Shown piece after piece: positions 13,920-21,958 of a stretch of DNA of 64,000 bases (position 1 is its first letter; each line of letters starts with the position of its first letter). The position numbers were made by a program, and so were the translations under genes. The notes beneath the pieces were generated by a model that ran no database searches, was not told the DNA's origin, and saw nothing but the letters and a program-made list of their open reading frames with translations. Source of the stretch: Nonomuraea roseoviolacea subsp. carminata (GTDB taxonomy: Bacteria > Actinomycetota > Actinomycetes > Streptosporangiales > Streptosporangiaceae); NCBI RefSeq assembly GCF_024172185.1, contig NZ_JAMZEC010000001.1:5166001-5230000 (forward strand), in the 5' to 3' direction.

Positions 13920-14951
13920 ATGAAGCTCGGCCCGGTCGTCGCCGGTGCGGCCCTCATGGCGGTCGTCGCAGCCTGCGGCTCCAGCAGTACGTCCACAACC
14001 GGCAGCGGCGGGGCGGGCGGCGGGAAGGTCGGCATCGACTACCCGCGCGCCGACTCCGACTTCTGGAACTCCTACATCAAGTACGTCCCGCAGATGGCCG
14101 CCGAGCAGAAGGTGGACCTGATGCCGGCCACCAACTCGCAGAACGACGTGGCCAAGCTCGTCAGCAACGTCCAGGCGCTGGTCGGGCAGGGGGCCAAGGC
14201 GATCGTCATGGCGCCGCAGGACACCGGGGCCATCGCCACCACCCTCCAGCAACTGGAGAACAAGAAGATCCCCGTCGTGTCCGTGGACACCCGGCCCGAC
14301 AAGGGCAAGGTGTCCATGGTCGTCCGCGCCGACAACCGGGCGTACGGGACGAAGGCCTGCGAGTTCCTCGGCGAGAAGCTGGGCGGCAAGGGCAAGGTCG
14401 TGCAGCTCATGGGCTCGCTCAGCTCGATCAACGGCCGTGACCGGGCCGAGGCGTTCCGCGAGTGCATGAAGACGAAGTTCCCCGGGATCACGGTGTTCGA
14501 GGAGCCGACGGAGTGGGAGGGCAGCAAGGCCGCGTCCATGCTGCAGACCCGCCTGGAGCAGAACCCCGACATCAAGGGGATCTACATGCACGCCGGCGGC
14601 GTCCACCTGGCCCCGACGCTCCAGGTGCTGAAGCAGAAGAACCTGCTGGTGCCGCCGGGCGACCCCAAGCACGTCTTCGTGATCTCCAACGACGGCATCC
14701 CGGAGGAGCTGGAGGCGATCCGCAAGGGCGAGATCGACGCCACGGTCTCGCAGCCGGCCGACCTGTACGCGAAGTACGCGATGTTCTACGCGAAGGCGTC
14801 GCTCGACGGCAAGACGTTCAAGCCGGGCCCGACCGACCACGACAGCACGATCATCCAGCTCCCCAACGGCCTGGAGGATCAGCTTCCGGCTCCGCTGGTG
14901 ACCAAGGACAACGTGGATGACAAGAACCTCTGGGGCAATCAGGTCAAGTGA
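13920..14951 (+). CDS. Sugar ABC transporter substrate-binding lipoprotein
   Basis: A 343-residue exported lipoprotein: short positively charged start, hydrophobic stretch and lipobox VVAACG with Cys at about residue 19. The mature part is a periplasmic-binding-protein type 1 fold (Peripla_BP_4): SNVQALVGQGAKAIVMAPQDT, VVSVDTRPD, KVVQLMGSLSSINGRDRAEAF, GIYMHAGG, VISNDGIPEELEAIRKGEIDATVSQ. Such proteins bind monosaccharides. Its position within the fucose operon suggests L-fucose or a related 6-deoxysugar. It has 88 bp in front with a hairpin, and its stop overlaps the ATPase start. Confidence 0.92.
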   Translation: MKLGPVVAGAALMAVVAACGSSSTSTTGSGGAGGGKVGIDYPRADSDFWNSYIKYVPQMAAEQKVDLMPATNSQNDVAKLVSNVQALVGQGAKAIVMAPQDTGAIATTLQQLENKKIPVVSVDTRPDKGKVSMVVRADNRAYGTKACEFLGEKLGGKGKVVQLMGSLSSINGRDRAEAFRECMKTKFPGITVFEEPTEWEGSKAASMLQTRLEQNPDIKGIYMHAGGVHLAPTLQVLKQKNLLVPPGDPKHVFVISNDGIPEELEAIRKGEIDATVSQPADLYAKYAMFYAKASLDGKTFKPGPTDHDSTIIQLPNGLEDQLPAPLVTKDNVDDKNLWGNQVK

Positions 14952-16429
14952 TGAAATATCACGTTGAAGCTCGTAATGTCGTGAAGCGCTTCGGGCCGAC
15001 CGTGGCGCTGAACGGCGCGAGCATCGCGATCGCCGAGGGCGAGACGCACGCCCTCGTCGGCCGGAACGGCGCCGGCAAGTCCACGCTGGTGTCGATCCTC
15101 ACCGGCCTCCAGCCCGCCGACGAGGGCGAGGTGCTGTTCGCGGGAGAGCCCGCGCCGGCCCTCGCCGACCGCGACGCGTGGCGGCGGCGGGTCGCCTGCG
15201 TCTACCAGAAGTCCACGATCATCCCCGCCCTCACGGTCGCCGAGAACCTGTTCCTCAACCGGCAGACCGAGGGCGGCGTGATCAGGTGGCGGGCGCTGCG
15301 GGCCAGGGCGCGCGAGCTGCTCGACACGTACGAGGTGGACGTGGACGTCCAGGCGCTGGCCGGCGACCTGAGCGTCGAGCAGCGCCAGCTCGTCGAGATC
15401 GCCCGGGCGCTGTCGTTCGGCGCCCGCTTCATCATCCTCGACGAGCCGACCGCCCGCCTCGACGGCCCTGCCATCGAGCGGCTGTTCACCCGCATGCGGT
15501 CGCTGCGCGAGCAGGGCGTCACGATGATGTACATCTCCCACCACCTGGACGAGGTGTACGAGATCTGCCAGAGCGTCACGGTCTTCCGCGACGCCCGGCA
15601 CATCGTCACCCGGCCCGTCGCCGGCTTCCCCCACGGCGAGCTGGTGGACGCCATGACCGGCGAGGCCACGGCCGCCTACCAGTCCCGTGCCCGCACGCCC
15701 GGCGAGCGCGTCGTGCTCGCGGGGGAGGGCCTGTCGCTGGCCGGCCGCTACCGGGAGGTGGACCTCACCGTCCGCTCCGGCGAGGTGGTGGGCCTGGCCG
15801 GCTCGGCCAGCAGCGGCAAGGTCGGGCTCGCCGAGACCCTCGTCGGCCTGCGCAGGCCCGACGCCGGAACGGTCACGGTCAACGGCGTCCGGGTACGCCC
15901 CGGCGACGTGCCGTCCGCCCTGCGCGCCGGCCTCGGCTTCGTCCCCGAGGACCGTCACCACGAGGGCTTCGTGCCGCTGCTGTCGGTCGCCGAGAACGCC
16001 ACCATCCCCATCGCGGGCAAGCTCGGCCGCTTCGGCACCGTCTCCCCGTCGCGGCAGCGGGCCCGGGCGGTCCAGCTCATCGACGACCTCGACATCAAGA
16101 CGGAGGGGCCCGGGCAGCCCGTCGGCGACCTGTCCGGCGGCAACGCGCAGAAGGTGGTGTTCGCGCGGGCGCTGGTCGACGACCCGTCCGCGCTGGTAGT
16201 GATCAACCCGACGGCGGGCGTGGACGTCAAGGCCAAGCAGGCCCTCCTCGGCGCCGTGGAGGACGCGGTCGAGCGGGGAGCCGGCGCCGTGCTCGTCTCC
16301 GACGACCTCGACGACCTGCGCGTCTGCGATCGGGTGCTGGTGATGTTCCACGGCCGGGTCGTGAAGGACGTGCCGCGTGGGTGGACCGACCACGAGCTCG
16401 TGGCCGTGATGGAAGGCATTGAACAGTGA
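14951..16429 (+). CDS. Sugar ABC transporter ATP-binding protein (duplicated, RbsA-type)
   Basis: A 492-residue two-cassette ATPase. First cassette: Walker A GRNGAGKST, signature DLSVEQRQLVEIARAL, Walker B FIILDEPTARLD. Second cassette: the P-loop is degenerate (GSASSGKVGLAETL), the signature is DLSGGNAQKVVFARAL and the Walker B reads LVVINPTAGVD with Asn where the usual Asp/Glu pair would be. Asymmetric second cassettes are normal in this family. The ATG overlaps the binding-protein stop (TGATG); a GTG one codon earlier is the alternative. It pairs with the single permease downstream. Confidence 0.93.
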   Translation: MKYHVEARNVVKRFGPTVALNGASIAIAEGETHALVGRNGAGKSTLVSILTGLQPADEGEVLFAGEPAPALADRDAWRRRVACVYQKSTIIPALTVAENLFLNRQTEGGVIRWRALRARARELLDTYEVDVDVQALAGDLSVEQRQLVEIARALSFGARFIILDEPTARLDGPAIERLFTRMRSLREQGVTMMYISHHLDEVYEICQSVTVFRDARHIVTRPVAGFPHGELVDAMTGEATAAYQSRARTPGERVVLAGEGLSLAGRYREVDLTVRSGEVVGLAGSASSGKVGLAETLVGLRRPDAGTVTVNGVRVRPGDVPSALRAGLGFVPEDRHHEGFVPLLSVAENATIPIAGKLGRFGTVSPSRQRARAVQLIDDLDIKTEGPGQPVGDLSGGNAQKVVFARALVDDPSALVVINPTAGVDVKAKQALLGAVEDAVERGAGAVLVSDDLDDLRVCDRVLVMFHGRVVKDVPRGWTDHELVAVMEGIEQ

Positions 16430-17418
16430 CGACACTGACCGCGTCGCCGTCCCCCCGGGTGCGGCTCGCCCGGTTCCGGGACCTGACCCTCGTCCCGGTG
16501 ATCCTCATCCTGCTCGTCGTGGGGGCGGTCCTCGACCCGACGTTCCTGACGAGCGGCAACCTGACGAACGTGCTCCAGCAGCAGGCCGCGATCAGCCTGC
16601 TCGTGCTGGCCGAGGCCATGATCCTGATCGCCGGCAAGTTCGACCTGTCGCTGGAGTCGACGGTCGGCATGGCGCCGGCCATCGCGGTGATGCTGGTGAT
16701 CCCGGCCTCGGCCGGCGGGTTCGGGCTCGGCCTGCCCGGCGGCCTGGTCATCCCGCTCTGCCTGCTGGTCGGGGCGGCCATCGGCGCGTTCAACGGCTTC
16801 CTGATCATCAAGTTCCAGCTCTCGGCGTTCATCGTGACGCTGGCCATGCTGATCATCGTGCACGGGCTCCAGCTCGGCCCGACCCAGGGCAAGACGCTCT
16901 TCGAGCTGCCCGACTCGATCCTCTACCTGGGCAGCGCCGTGTGGCTCGGGCTGCCGGCCTCCATCTGGATCGCCGGGGTGCTGTTCGCGGCGGGCATCGC
17001 CGGGCTCGCCTACTTCAGGATCGGCCGTTCGCTGTACGCCATCGGCGGCAACATCGACGCCGCCCGCGCCGCCGGCATCCGCGTGGACCGGGTGCTGTGG
17101 GGGGTGTTCATCCTCGGCGGCACGCTGGCGGCGCTCGCGGGCGTGCTGGAGACCGGCCGGCTCGGCGCCATCGGCTCCAACCAGGGCGTCGGCTGGATCT
17201 TCATGGTGTTCGCGGCGGCCGTCATCGGCGGCGTCAGCATGGACGGCGGCAAGGGCACGATCCTCGGCGCGCTGACCGGCGTCCTCGTCATCGGCCTGGT
17301 GCAGAACATCCTCACGCTCAAGGGCGTCTCGGGCTTCTGGCAGCCGGTCGTCTACGGTGCGATCATCCTCGTCGCGCTCATCATCAGCCGCATCGCCGGA
17401 GGAAAGGCGCAGGACTGA
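16426..17418 (+). CDS. Sugar ABC transporter permease (RbsC-type)
   Basis: A 330-residue inner-membrane protein with eight to ten hydrophobic segments, matching the BPD_transp_2 family: AEAMILIAGKFDLSLESTVGM, NGFLIIKFQLSAFIVTLAML, YAIGGNIDAARAAGIRVDRV (the EAA-like cytoplasmic loop), AAAVIGGVSMDGGKGTILG. Start GTG overlaps the ATPase stop by 4 bp (GTGA). With the upstream binding protein and ATPase it forms a complete importer for a monosaccharide, probably L-fucose. No second permease is present, as usual for homodimeric systems. Confidence 0.93.
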   Translation: MTTLTASPSPRVRLARFRDLTLVPVILILLVVGAVLDPTFLTSGNLTNVLQQQAAISLLVLAEAMILIAGKFDLSLESTVGMAPAIAVMLVIPASAGGFGLGLPGGLVIPLCLLVGAAIGAFNGFLIIKFQLSAFIVTLAMLIIVHGLQLGPTQGKTLFELPDSILYLGSAVWLGLPASIWIAGVLFAAGIAGLAYFRIGRSLYAIGGNIDAARAAGIRVDRVLWGVFILGGTLAALAGVLETGRLGAIGSNQGVGWIFMVFAAAVIGGVSMDGGKGTILGALTGVLVIGLVQNILTLKGVSGFWQPVVYGAIILVALIISRIAGGKAQD

Positions 17419-17723
17419 TGGAACGGATCGCGCTGCGCACCCGGCTCAAGCCGGGCTGCGAGGAGATCTACGACCGGGAGCACGCGGAGATCCCGGCCGA
17501 GCTGGAGCGGGCCATGCGCGAGCACGGGCTGCGCTCCTGGCGCATCTACCGCGACGGTCTCGACCTGTTCCACTTCGTCGAGGTCGAGGACTACGCGGCG
17601 CTGCAGGAGGCGCTGCGCGACCACCCCGCCGACCGGGCGTGGCAGGCGAGGATGAACCGGCTGCTGGACGGCGACTTCGACAAGGGGTCCGGCGGGCTCG
17701 CGCTGGTCTGGGAGATGACGTGA
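17418..17723 (+). CDS. L-rhamnose/L-fucose mutarotase-family protein (RhaM-like)
   Basis: A 101-residue protein of the RhaM/DUF718 dimeric alpha-beta barrel family. MERIALRTRLKPGCEEIYDREHAEIPAEL holds the conserved His of the active site; WRIYRDGLDLFHFVEVEDY and the C-terminal LALVWEM complete the fold. These enzymes interconvert alpha and beta anomers of 6-deoxyhexoses. The start overlaps the permease stop (TGATG). In this operon it would supply the anomer used by the downstream dehydrogenase. Confidence 0.88.
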   Translation: MERIALRTRLKPGCEEIYDREHAEIPAELERAMREHGLRSWRIYRDGLDLFHFVEVEDYAALQEALRDHPADRAWQARMNRLLDGDFDKGSGGLALVWEMT

Positions 17724-18655
17724 CGGGGAGAGCTGACGTGCCGGCCCTGCCGCGTCTCGGGTTCGGCGCCGCGCCGATCGCGGGGCTGTACGAGGCGGTG
17801 AGCGAGGAGCAGGCGCGCGCCACGGTCGAGGCCGCCTGGTCGAGCGGGGTTCGCCTGTTCGACACGGCCCCGCACTACGGGCTCGGCCTCTCCGAGCGCC
17901 GCCTGGGGGCCGCGCTGGCCGGCCGTACCGGATATGTGCTGTCCACCAAGGTCGGCCGCCTGATCGTGCCGTCGGGCCGGGGCGGGCGCGACGACCAGGG
18001 CTTCGACGTGCCCGCCGACCACGAGCGGGTCTGGGACTTCTCGCGCGACGGCGTGCGCCGCTCGCTGGAGGAGTCCCTGGAACGGCTCGGCCTGCCGGCT
18101 GTGGACATCGCGCTGATCCACGACCCCGACCACCACATGGAGGAGGCGCTCGCCCACGCCTACCCGGCCCTCGCGGAGCTGCGCGACCAGGGGGTGGTCA
18201 AGGCCGTCGGGGTCGGCATGAACCAGTGGCGGGCGCCGCTGCGCTTCGTCGAGGAGACCGGCATCGACGTGGTCATGCTGGCCGGCCGGTACACCCTGCT
18301 CGACCAGTCGGGGCTGCCGCTGCTGGAGGCGTGCGCCGAGCGCGGGGTGCGGGTGCTGGCGGCCGGGGTGTTCAACAGCGGCCTGCTGGCCACCGCCCGG
18401 CCGTCGGGCACGTTCGACTACGCCCCGGCGCCGCCCGCCGTCCTCGACCGGGCCCGCCGCGTCGCGGCGATCTGCGAGTCGTACGAGGTGCCGCTCCCGC
18501 AGGCGGCGATGGCCTTCCCGCTGCGGCACCCGGCGGTCGCCACGATCGTGCTGGGCGCCCGCGCACCGGAGGAGGTGCGCGCCAACGCGGCGCTGTGGGA
18601 CCGGCCGGTGCCGGAGGACCTGTGGTCGGAACTGGAGGCGGAGGGCCTGCTCTGA
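17720..18655 (+). CDS. Aldo/keto reductase, probable L-fucose (D-threo-aldose) dehydrogenase
   Basis: A 311-residue aldo/keto reductase barrel. LFDTAPHYGLGLSERRLG contains the catalytic Asp and Tyr, VLSTKVGRLI the catalytic Lys, and DIALIHDPD the His. The loop after VGRLIVPSG and the MLAGRYTLLDQSGLPLLEACAERGV region are typical of D-threo-aldose 1-dehydrogenases, which oxidise L-fucose to its lactone. Start GTG 17720 overlaps the mutarotase stop (GTGA); GTG 17738 with GGGGAG seven bases upstream is an equally good alternative. It is the last gene of the operon; a 31-bp tandem repeat begins 8 bp after its stop. Confidence 0.88.
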   Translation: MTGRADVPALPRLGFGAAPIAGLYEAVSEEQARATVEAAWSSGVRLFDTAPHYGLGLSERRLGAALAGRTGYVLSTKVGRLIVPSGRGGRDDQGFDVPADHERVWDFSRDGVRRSLEESLERLGLPAVDIALIHDPDHHMEEALAHAYPALAELRDQGVVKAVGVGMNQWRAPLRFVEETGIDVVMLAGRYTLLDQSGLPLLEACAERGVRVLAAGVFNSGLLATARPSGTFDYAPAPPAVLDRARRVAAICESYEVPLPQAAMAFPLRHPAVATIVLGARAPEEVRANAALWDRPVPEDLWSELEAEGLL

Positions 18656-18663
18656 AGCGCGGT

Positions 18664-18739
18664 GTCAGGCGGTCAGGCGTGGCCGAGAATCCGGGTCAGG
18701 CGGTCAGGCGTGGCCGGCGGTCCGGGTCAGGCGGTCAGG
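18664..18739. repeat. 31-bp tandem repeat (2.5 copies) running into the 3' end of the GNAT gene
   Basis: GTCAGGCGGTCAGGCGTGGC and following bases start at 18664 and recur at 18695; a partial third copy starts at 18726. Each unit itself begins with a doubled GTCAGGCG. The third copy contains the stop codon and last codons of the minus-strand GNAT gene, so the other two are non-coding duplicates of that gene's tail. Confidence 0.85.
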
Positions 18740-19182
18740 GCGTAGCTGGCGATCCACAGCCCGGGGATCACCTCGCGCTCGCCCCGCCCCTCGAACCCCA
18801 GCCGCTCGTACAGGCTGCGGGCGGGCACGTTGTCACGTCCGGTGGACACGATCACCCGGCGGCCGGCCGCCCGCGCCATGACCTGCTCGACCAGCGCCCG
18901 GCCGATGCCGCGCCGGTGGGCGGCGGGATGCACGATCAGCCGGTTGACGTCGATCTCGTCCGGCGACTCCTCCCACGCCACGGCCCCCACCAGCGCGCCG
19001 TCGTCGTCGAAGGCGCCGAGCCAGGTCAGCGGCTCCGCGCGCAGCGCGTCGAGGGTCTCGTGCAGGGGCGGGATCCGGTCGTCGCCGATGAGTTCCGCCT
19101 CCACGGCGTACGCGGCGTGCTGCAGATCGAGCAGTTCCTGGCCGAAGGGGTCACTGTGGGGGGAGATATCCGAGATGTGCAC
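18727..19182 (-). CDS. GNAT-family N-acetyltransferase
   Basis: A 151-residue GNAT protein. The acetyl-CoA loop is HRRGIGRALVEQV (Q/RxxGxG/A), preceded by the strand IDVNRLIVHPA and followed by GRRVIVSTGRDNVPARSLYERLGFEGRGE, the classic motif B. The N-terminal part (LLDLQHAAYAVEAELIGDDRIPPLHET) matches a common actinobacterial single-domain subgroup of unknown substrate. It is convergent with the fucose operon; its 3' end lies in a tandem repeat. Confidence 0.87.
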   Translation of the reverse strand: MHISDISPHSDPFGQELLDLQHAAYAVEAELIGDDRIPPLHETLDALRAEPLTWLGAFDDDGALVGAVAWEESPDEIDVNRLIVHPAAHRRGIGRALVEQVMARAAGRRVIVSTGRDNVPARSLYERLGFEGRGEREVIPGLWIASYALTA

Positions 19183-19219
19183 GCGATGAGTATGTCGCCG
19201 CCCAGGGGCGTGCCGCGCG

Positions 19220-20206
19220 TCATTTTCCGGACGTGCCGGACGAGGGAATGAGGAGCCACCCCTTCGACGGGCCCGGCTCGTACGGCGAGTCGAGGCGCTT
19301 GGCGACGACCCCCGGCAGACCCTGTTCGCGGGCCGCCCGGCGGACCGGCGCGGCCTGGCCGGGCCACGACGGGGCCGTCTGCCAGCGGGCCGCCGACAGG
19401 CCGAGCGCCTCCAGCGCCGCCCGGCGCGCCGTGTACGGCTCGGCCAGCAGCGAGCGGCCGTCGTCGTACAGCAGGTCGTAGCAGACCAGCACCTCCGCGC
19501 CGCCCAGCGTGACCACCTCGCCGTCGAGGACCGCGCTGCGGCTGCCGAACGAGGCGGCCAGGGGACGCAGCCACGGGTACGCGCGGGCCGCGTCCGTCCG
19601 GCCGCCGTCGATCGGCACCAGCGTCCGCCGGCCGCCCCACGCGAACTCGAACGCGTACTCCTCCTCGTCCCGCGGCGGCCGGGCGCGCTCGACCGGCAGC
19701 ATGGGCTCCAGCGGCGGGAACGGGTCGCGCGCCGGCGGGTCCATGCGGTGGATCATCCAGTTCTTGCCGTCCGTCCGGAACAGCACGAACCGCCCGGACG
19801 CCCGGGAGCCGCGCAGCACCACCTTGACCTCGCGGTCCGACCACTTCTCGCTCTCGTACGTGCCGTGGTCCCAGATCGTCATGGCGCCGCCGCCGTACTC
19901 GCCGGCCGGGATCTCGCCGTGGAAGGTGAGGTACTCCATCGGGTGGTCCTCGGTGTGGACGGCGAGATGGTTGACGGCCGGGTCGGCCGGCAGGCCCTTG
20001 GGGATGGCCCAGGAGGCGAGGACCCCGTCGTGCTCCAGCCGCAGGTCCCAGTGCAGGGAGCGGGCGTGGTGCTCCTGGATCACGAACGCACCGCCGTGAC
20101 CTGGGCCTTCGGGGGTTCCGGGGCGTTCGGCGGGCTCGGCGGGTACGGGCTCGGGGGTACGGCTGGGGTCGCGTTTGCTCCGGTATCGCGAGAGTTTGTC
20201 GGCCAC
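19220..20206 (-). CDS. LigD-like 3'-phosphoesterase with degenerate ATP-dependent ligase domain
   Basis: A 328-residue protein. Residues about 40-155 are the LigD 3'-phosphoesterase domain: FVIQEHHARSLHWDLRLEHD has the His, His, Asp and Arg of the metal and phosphate site, and LAVHTEDHPMEYL and HGEIPAGEYGGG the remaining ones. Residues about 165-325 resemble the LigD ligase domain, but motif I, normally KWDGxR, reads AWGGRR (189-194), so the lysine that takes AMP is missing. Motif III/IV-like VLDGEVV and motif V-like GVVAKRLDSPYEPG remain. It probably trims 3' ends in DNA repair and may use the ligase fold only for binding. The start GTG is preceded by a G-rich ribosome site. No Ku gene is nearby. 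Confidence 0.85.
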   Translation of the reverse strand: MADKLSRYRSKRDPSRTPEPVPAEPAERPGTPEGPGHGGAFVIQEHHARSLHWDLRLEHDGVLASWAIPKGLPADPAVNHLAVHTEDHPMEYLTFHGEIPAGEYGGGAMTIWDHGTYESEKWSDREVKVVLRGSRASGRFVLFRTDGKNWMIHRMDPPARDPFPPLEPMLPVERARPPRDEEEYAFEFAWGGRRTLVPIDGGRTDAARAYPWLRPLAASFGSRSAVLDGEVVTLGGAEVLVCYDLLYDDGRSLLAEPYTARRAALEALGLSAARWQTAPSWPGQAAPVRRAAREQGLPGVVAKRLDSPYEPGPSKGWLLIPSSGTSGK

Positions 20207-20432
20207 AAGCGCCCCCTACCCTCGCCCGCCCGCCCCGCACTGCCTCGCGCCGTGGCGACGCCTGAGGGGCGGAACACGCCGAACACCAAAGTCGCGTCCC
20301 GCAGATACTTTCGGATGAGGGCCGGGACCTCGCGCACGGCTACGGTGGCTGCGGAGAACGACGCCGAGGGCCCTTTCCTCCTGCCGCGGCGGTCGTCCGC
20401 CGGCCGCTCACACGACGGAAGGAGCCCCGCCC

Positions 20433-21155
20433 ATGCCATCCGGTGACCTGTCCTCGCCGGACGCGACCACCCTGCCGCCGCCGGGCGACCGGGTCGTCGT
20501 CTGGGTGGGGGCGCCGCTGCTGGGCGCCGGGGCCGGCTGGCTGCTGCGGTACGTCGCCGGGTGGGCGACGTCACTGCCATGGACGCCGTTCGAGGGCCCG
20601 TTACGGCTGATCGAGTCGATCCCGCCGACGGCGTTCACGATCGGGGCGGTCGTCGTGGGCGTCGTCGCCGGCCTCGTGCTCGCCGCGATCGCCGACGAGT
20701 ACACCGTGAAGATCGTCATCGACGACCAGCGGGTGTCGATCGCGCACCGCAGCTCCCGGCAGGAGCTGCCGCGCTCCGCGGTGGCCATGGCGTTCCTCGA
20801 CGCCAAGCAACTGGTGCTGCTCGGTCACGACACCGAGGAACTGGTCCGGCAGGGCGGCGACCTGCCCCGCCCGCGCCCGCTGGCCGAGGCGTTCCTGGCC
20901 CACGGCTATCCGTGGCGGGCCGAGGGCGACCCCCACCGGGAGGAGTTCCGGCGCTGGGCCGACGGCCACCCCGACCTGGCCGCCGCCGCCCACGCCTTCC
21001 TCAGGGCCCGCGCCCGCGCGCTGGAGAAGGGCGACGACACCGACGCCGAGCAGTTACGCCAGGAGCTGGCGAGGCTGGGCGTCGCCGTCCGCGAGGAGGG
21101 CAAACGCCAGTTCTGGCGCCCGGCCGGCCGCCGAGCGGAGGATCCCGAGACCTGA
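20433..21155 (+). CDS. YqeB-like membrane protein with PH-like domain
   Basis: A 240-residue protein resembling the actinobacterial YqeB family. Two hydrophobic segments (about residues 21-40 and 68-90, the latter FTIGAVVVGVVAGLVLAAIA) anchor it. After them comes a PH-like strand block (YTVKIVIDDQRVSIAHRSSRQELPRSAVAMAFLDAKQLVLL), then a soluble helical tail of about 100 residues ending EDPET. Function is unknown. GGAAGGAG precedes the ATG. It is divergent from the LigD-like gene across 226 bp. The last codons and stop are present in four degenerate tandem copies downstream. Confidence 0.75.
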   Translation: MPSGDLSSPDATTLPPPGDRVVVWVGAPLLGAGAGWLLRYVAGWATSLPWTPFEGPLRLIESIPPTAFTIGAVVVGVVAGLVLAAIADEYTVKIVIDDQRVSIAHRSSRQELPRSAVAMAFLDAKQLVLLGHDTEELVRQGGDLPRPRPLAEAFLAHGYPWRAEGDPHREEFRRWADGHPDLAAAAHAFLRARARALEKGDDTDAEQLRQELARLGVAVREEGKRQFWRPAGRRAEDPET

Positions 21156-21249
21156 CAGGCCGGTGGAGGACCCCCAGACCTGACCGGGGCGGTGGGGACG
21201 CCGAGCCTTGAGAGGGGAGGCGGGGATCCCGAGCCCTGACAGGGGCAGT
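21137..21249. repeat. Four degenerate 28-29-bp tandem copies of the yqeB-like gene tail
   Basis: Units start at 21137, 21165, 21194 and 21222. Each resembles GGAGGATCCCGAGACCTGAC and following bases. The first holds the last codons and stop of the YqeB-like gene; the next three are non-coding and each again contains a TGA. They fill the whole gap to the convergent gntR stop. Confidence 0.8.
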
Positions 21250-21253
21250 GGGA

Positions 21254-21928
21254 TCAGGCCAGGGCCTTGCGGAGCCAGGACTCGACCCCCGCCACGTGCA
21301 CCGTCGCCCAGGAGCGGGCCACGTCGGCCTGGCGGGCGGCGATGGCCTCGTAGATCGCGGTGTGCTGCTCGCGCGTCTTCTCCATCGCGCCCTCCTGGGT
21401 CAGGCCGCGCCAGATGCGCGCCCGGGTCGTCGGCCCGGACAGGCTCTCGATGAACGAGCAGAGCACGGCGTTGCCCGACCCCTGGGCGATGCGCTGGTGG
21501 AACTCGAGGTCGTTGGCCACGAGCTCCTCGACGGTCGGGTCGGCGGGCAGCGACTCCAGGATCACCCGCAGCTCGTCGATCTCGTCGTCGGTCATCAGCT
21601 TGGTGGCCATCGCGGTGGCGGCGGGCTCCAGGATGCGGCGCACCTCGAAGAACTGCAGCACGGTGTCGTCGCGGTGCAGGTCGAGCACGAACGACATGGT
21701 GTCGAGCAGCAGCCGCGGCTCCAGGCTGGTGACGTACGTGCCGTCGCCCTGCCGTACGTCGAGGACGTTGATCAGGGCGAGGGCGCGGACGGCCTCGCGC
21801 AGCGAGTTGCGTGACAGGCCCAGCCGCTCGGCGAGGTCGGCCTCCTTGGGGAGCCGGTCTCCGGGAGTGAGCTCGCCGGAGAGGATCATCTGCTTGATCT
21901 TGTCGATGGCCGCGTCGGTGACCGCCAC
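21254..21928 (-). CDS. GntR-family (FCD/FadR-type) regulator of the fucose operon
   Basis: About 224 residues. The N-terminal winged helix reads IKQMILSGELTPGDRLPKEADLAERLGLSRNSLREAVRALALINVLDVRQGDGTYV, the GntR signature. The C-terminal FCD domain has the metal/ligand residues in NDLEFHQRIAQGSGN, REQHTAIYEAI and VHVAGVESW. The ATG at 21946 lies inside a palindrome, whereas GTG 21928 has AGGGAGAAG just upstream and is preferred. The 21-bp perfect palindrome directly in front implies autoregulation, and similar sites in front of the fucose catabolic operon suggest it represses that operon until a sugar acid binds. The link is inferred from shared sites. Confidence 0.88.
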   Translation of the reverse strand: MAVTDAAIDKIKQMILSGELTPGDRLPKEADLAERLGLSRNSLREAVRALALINVLDVRQGDGTYVTSLEPRLLLDTMSFVLDLHRDDTVLQFFEVRRILEPAATAMATKLMTDDEIDELRVILESLPADPTVEELVANDLEFHQRIAQGSGNAVLCSFIESLSGPTTRARIWRGLTQEGAMEKTREQHTAIYEAIAARQADVARSWATVHVAGVESWLRKALA

Positions 21929-21937
21929 GCTCTTCTC

Positions 21938-21958
21938 CCTAGACATCGGATGTCTAGG
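21938..21958. promoter_or_regulatory. 21-bp perfect palindrome: GntR autoregulatory operator
   Basis: CC-TAGACATC-G-GATGTCTA-GG is perfectly symmetric around base 21948. It lies 10 bp upstream of the preferred gntR start and covers the stop codon region of the upstream MBL gene. Related sequences occur four times in the fucose operon leader. Confidence 0.85.

Noticed and set aside
14951..16429. Degenerate second cassette of the sugar ABC ATPase as damage to the gene
   Set aside because: Asymmetric second cassettes are normal in the RbsA-type family.
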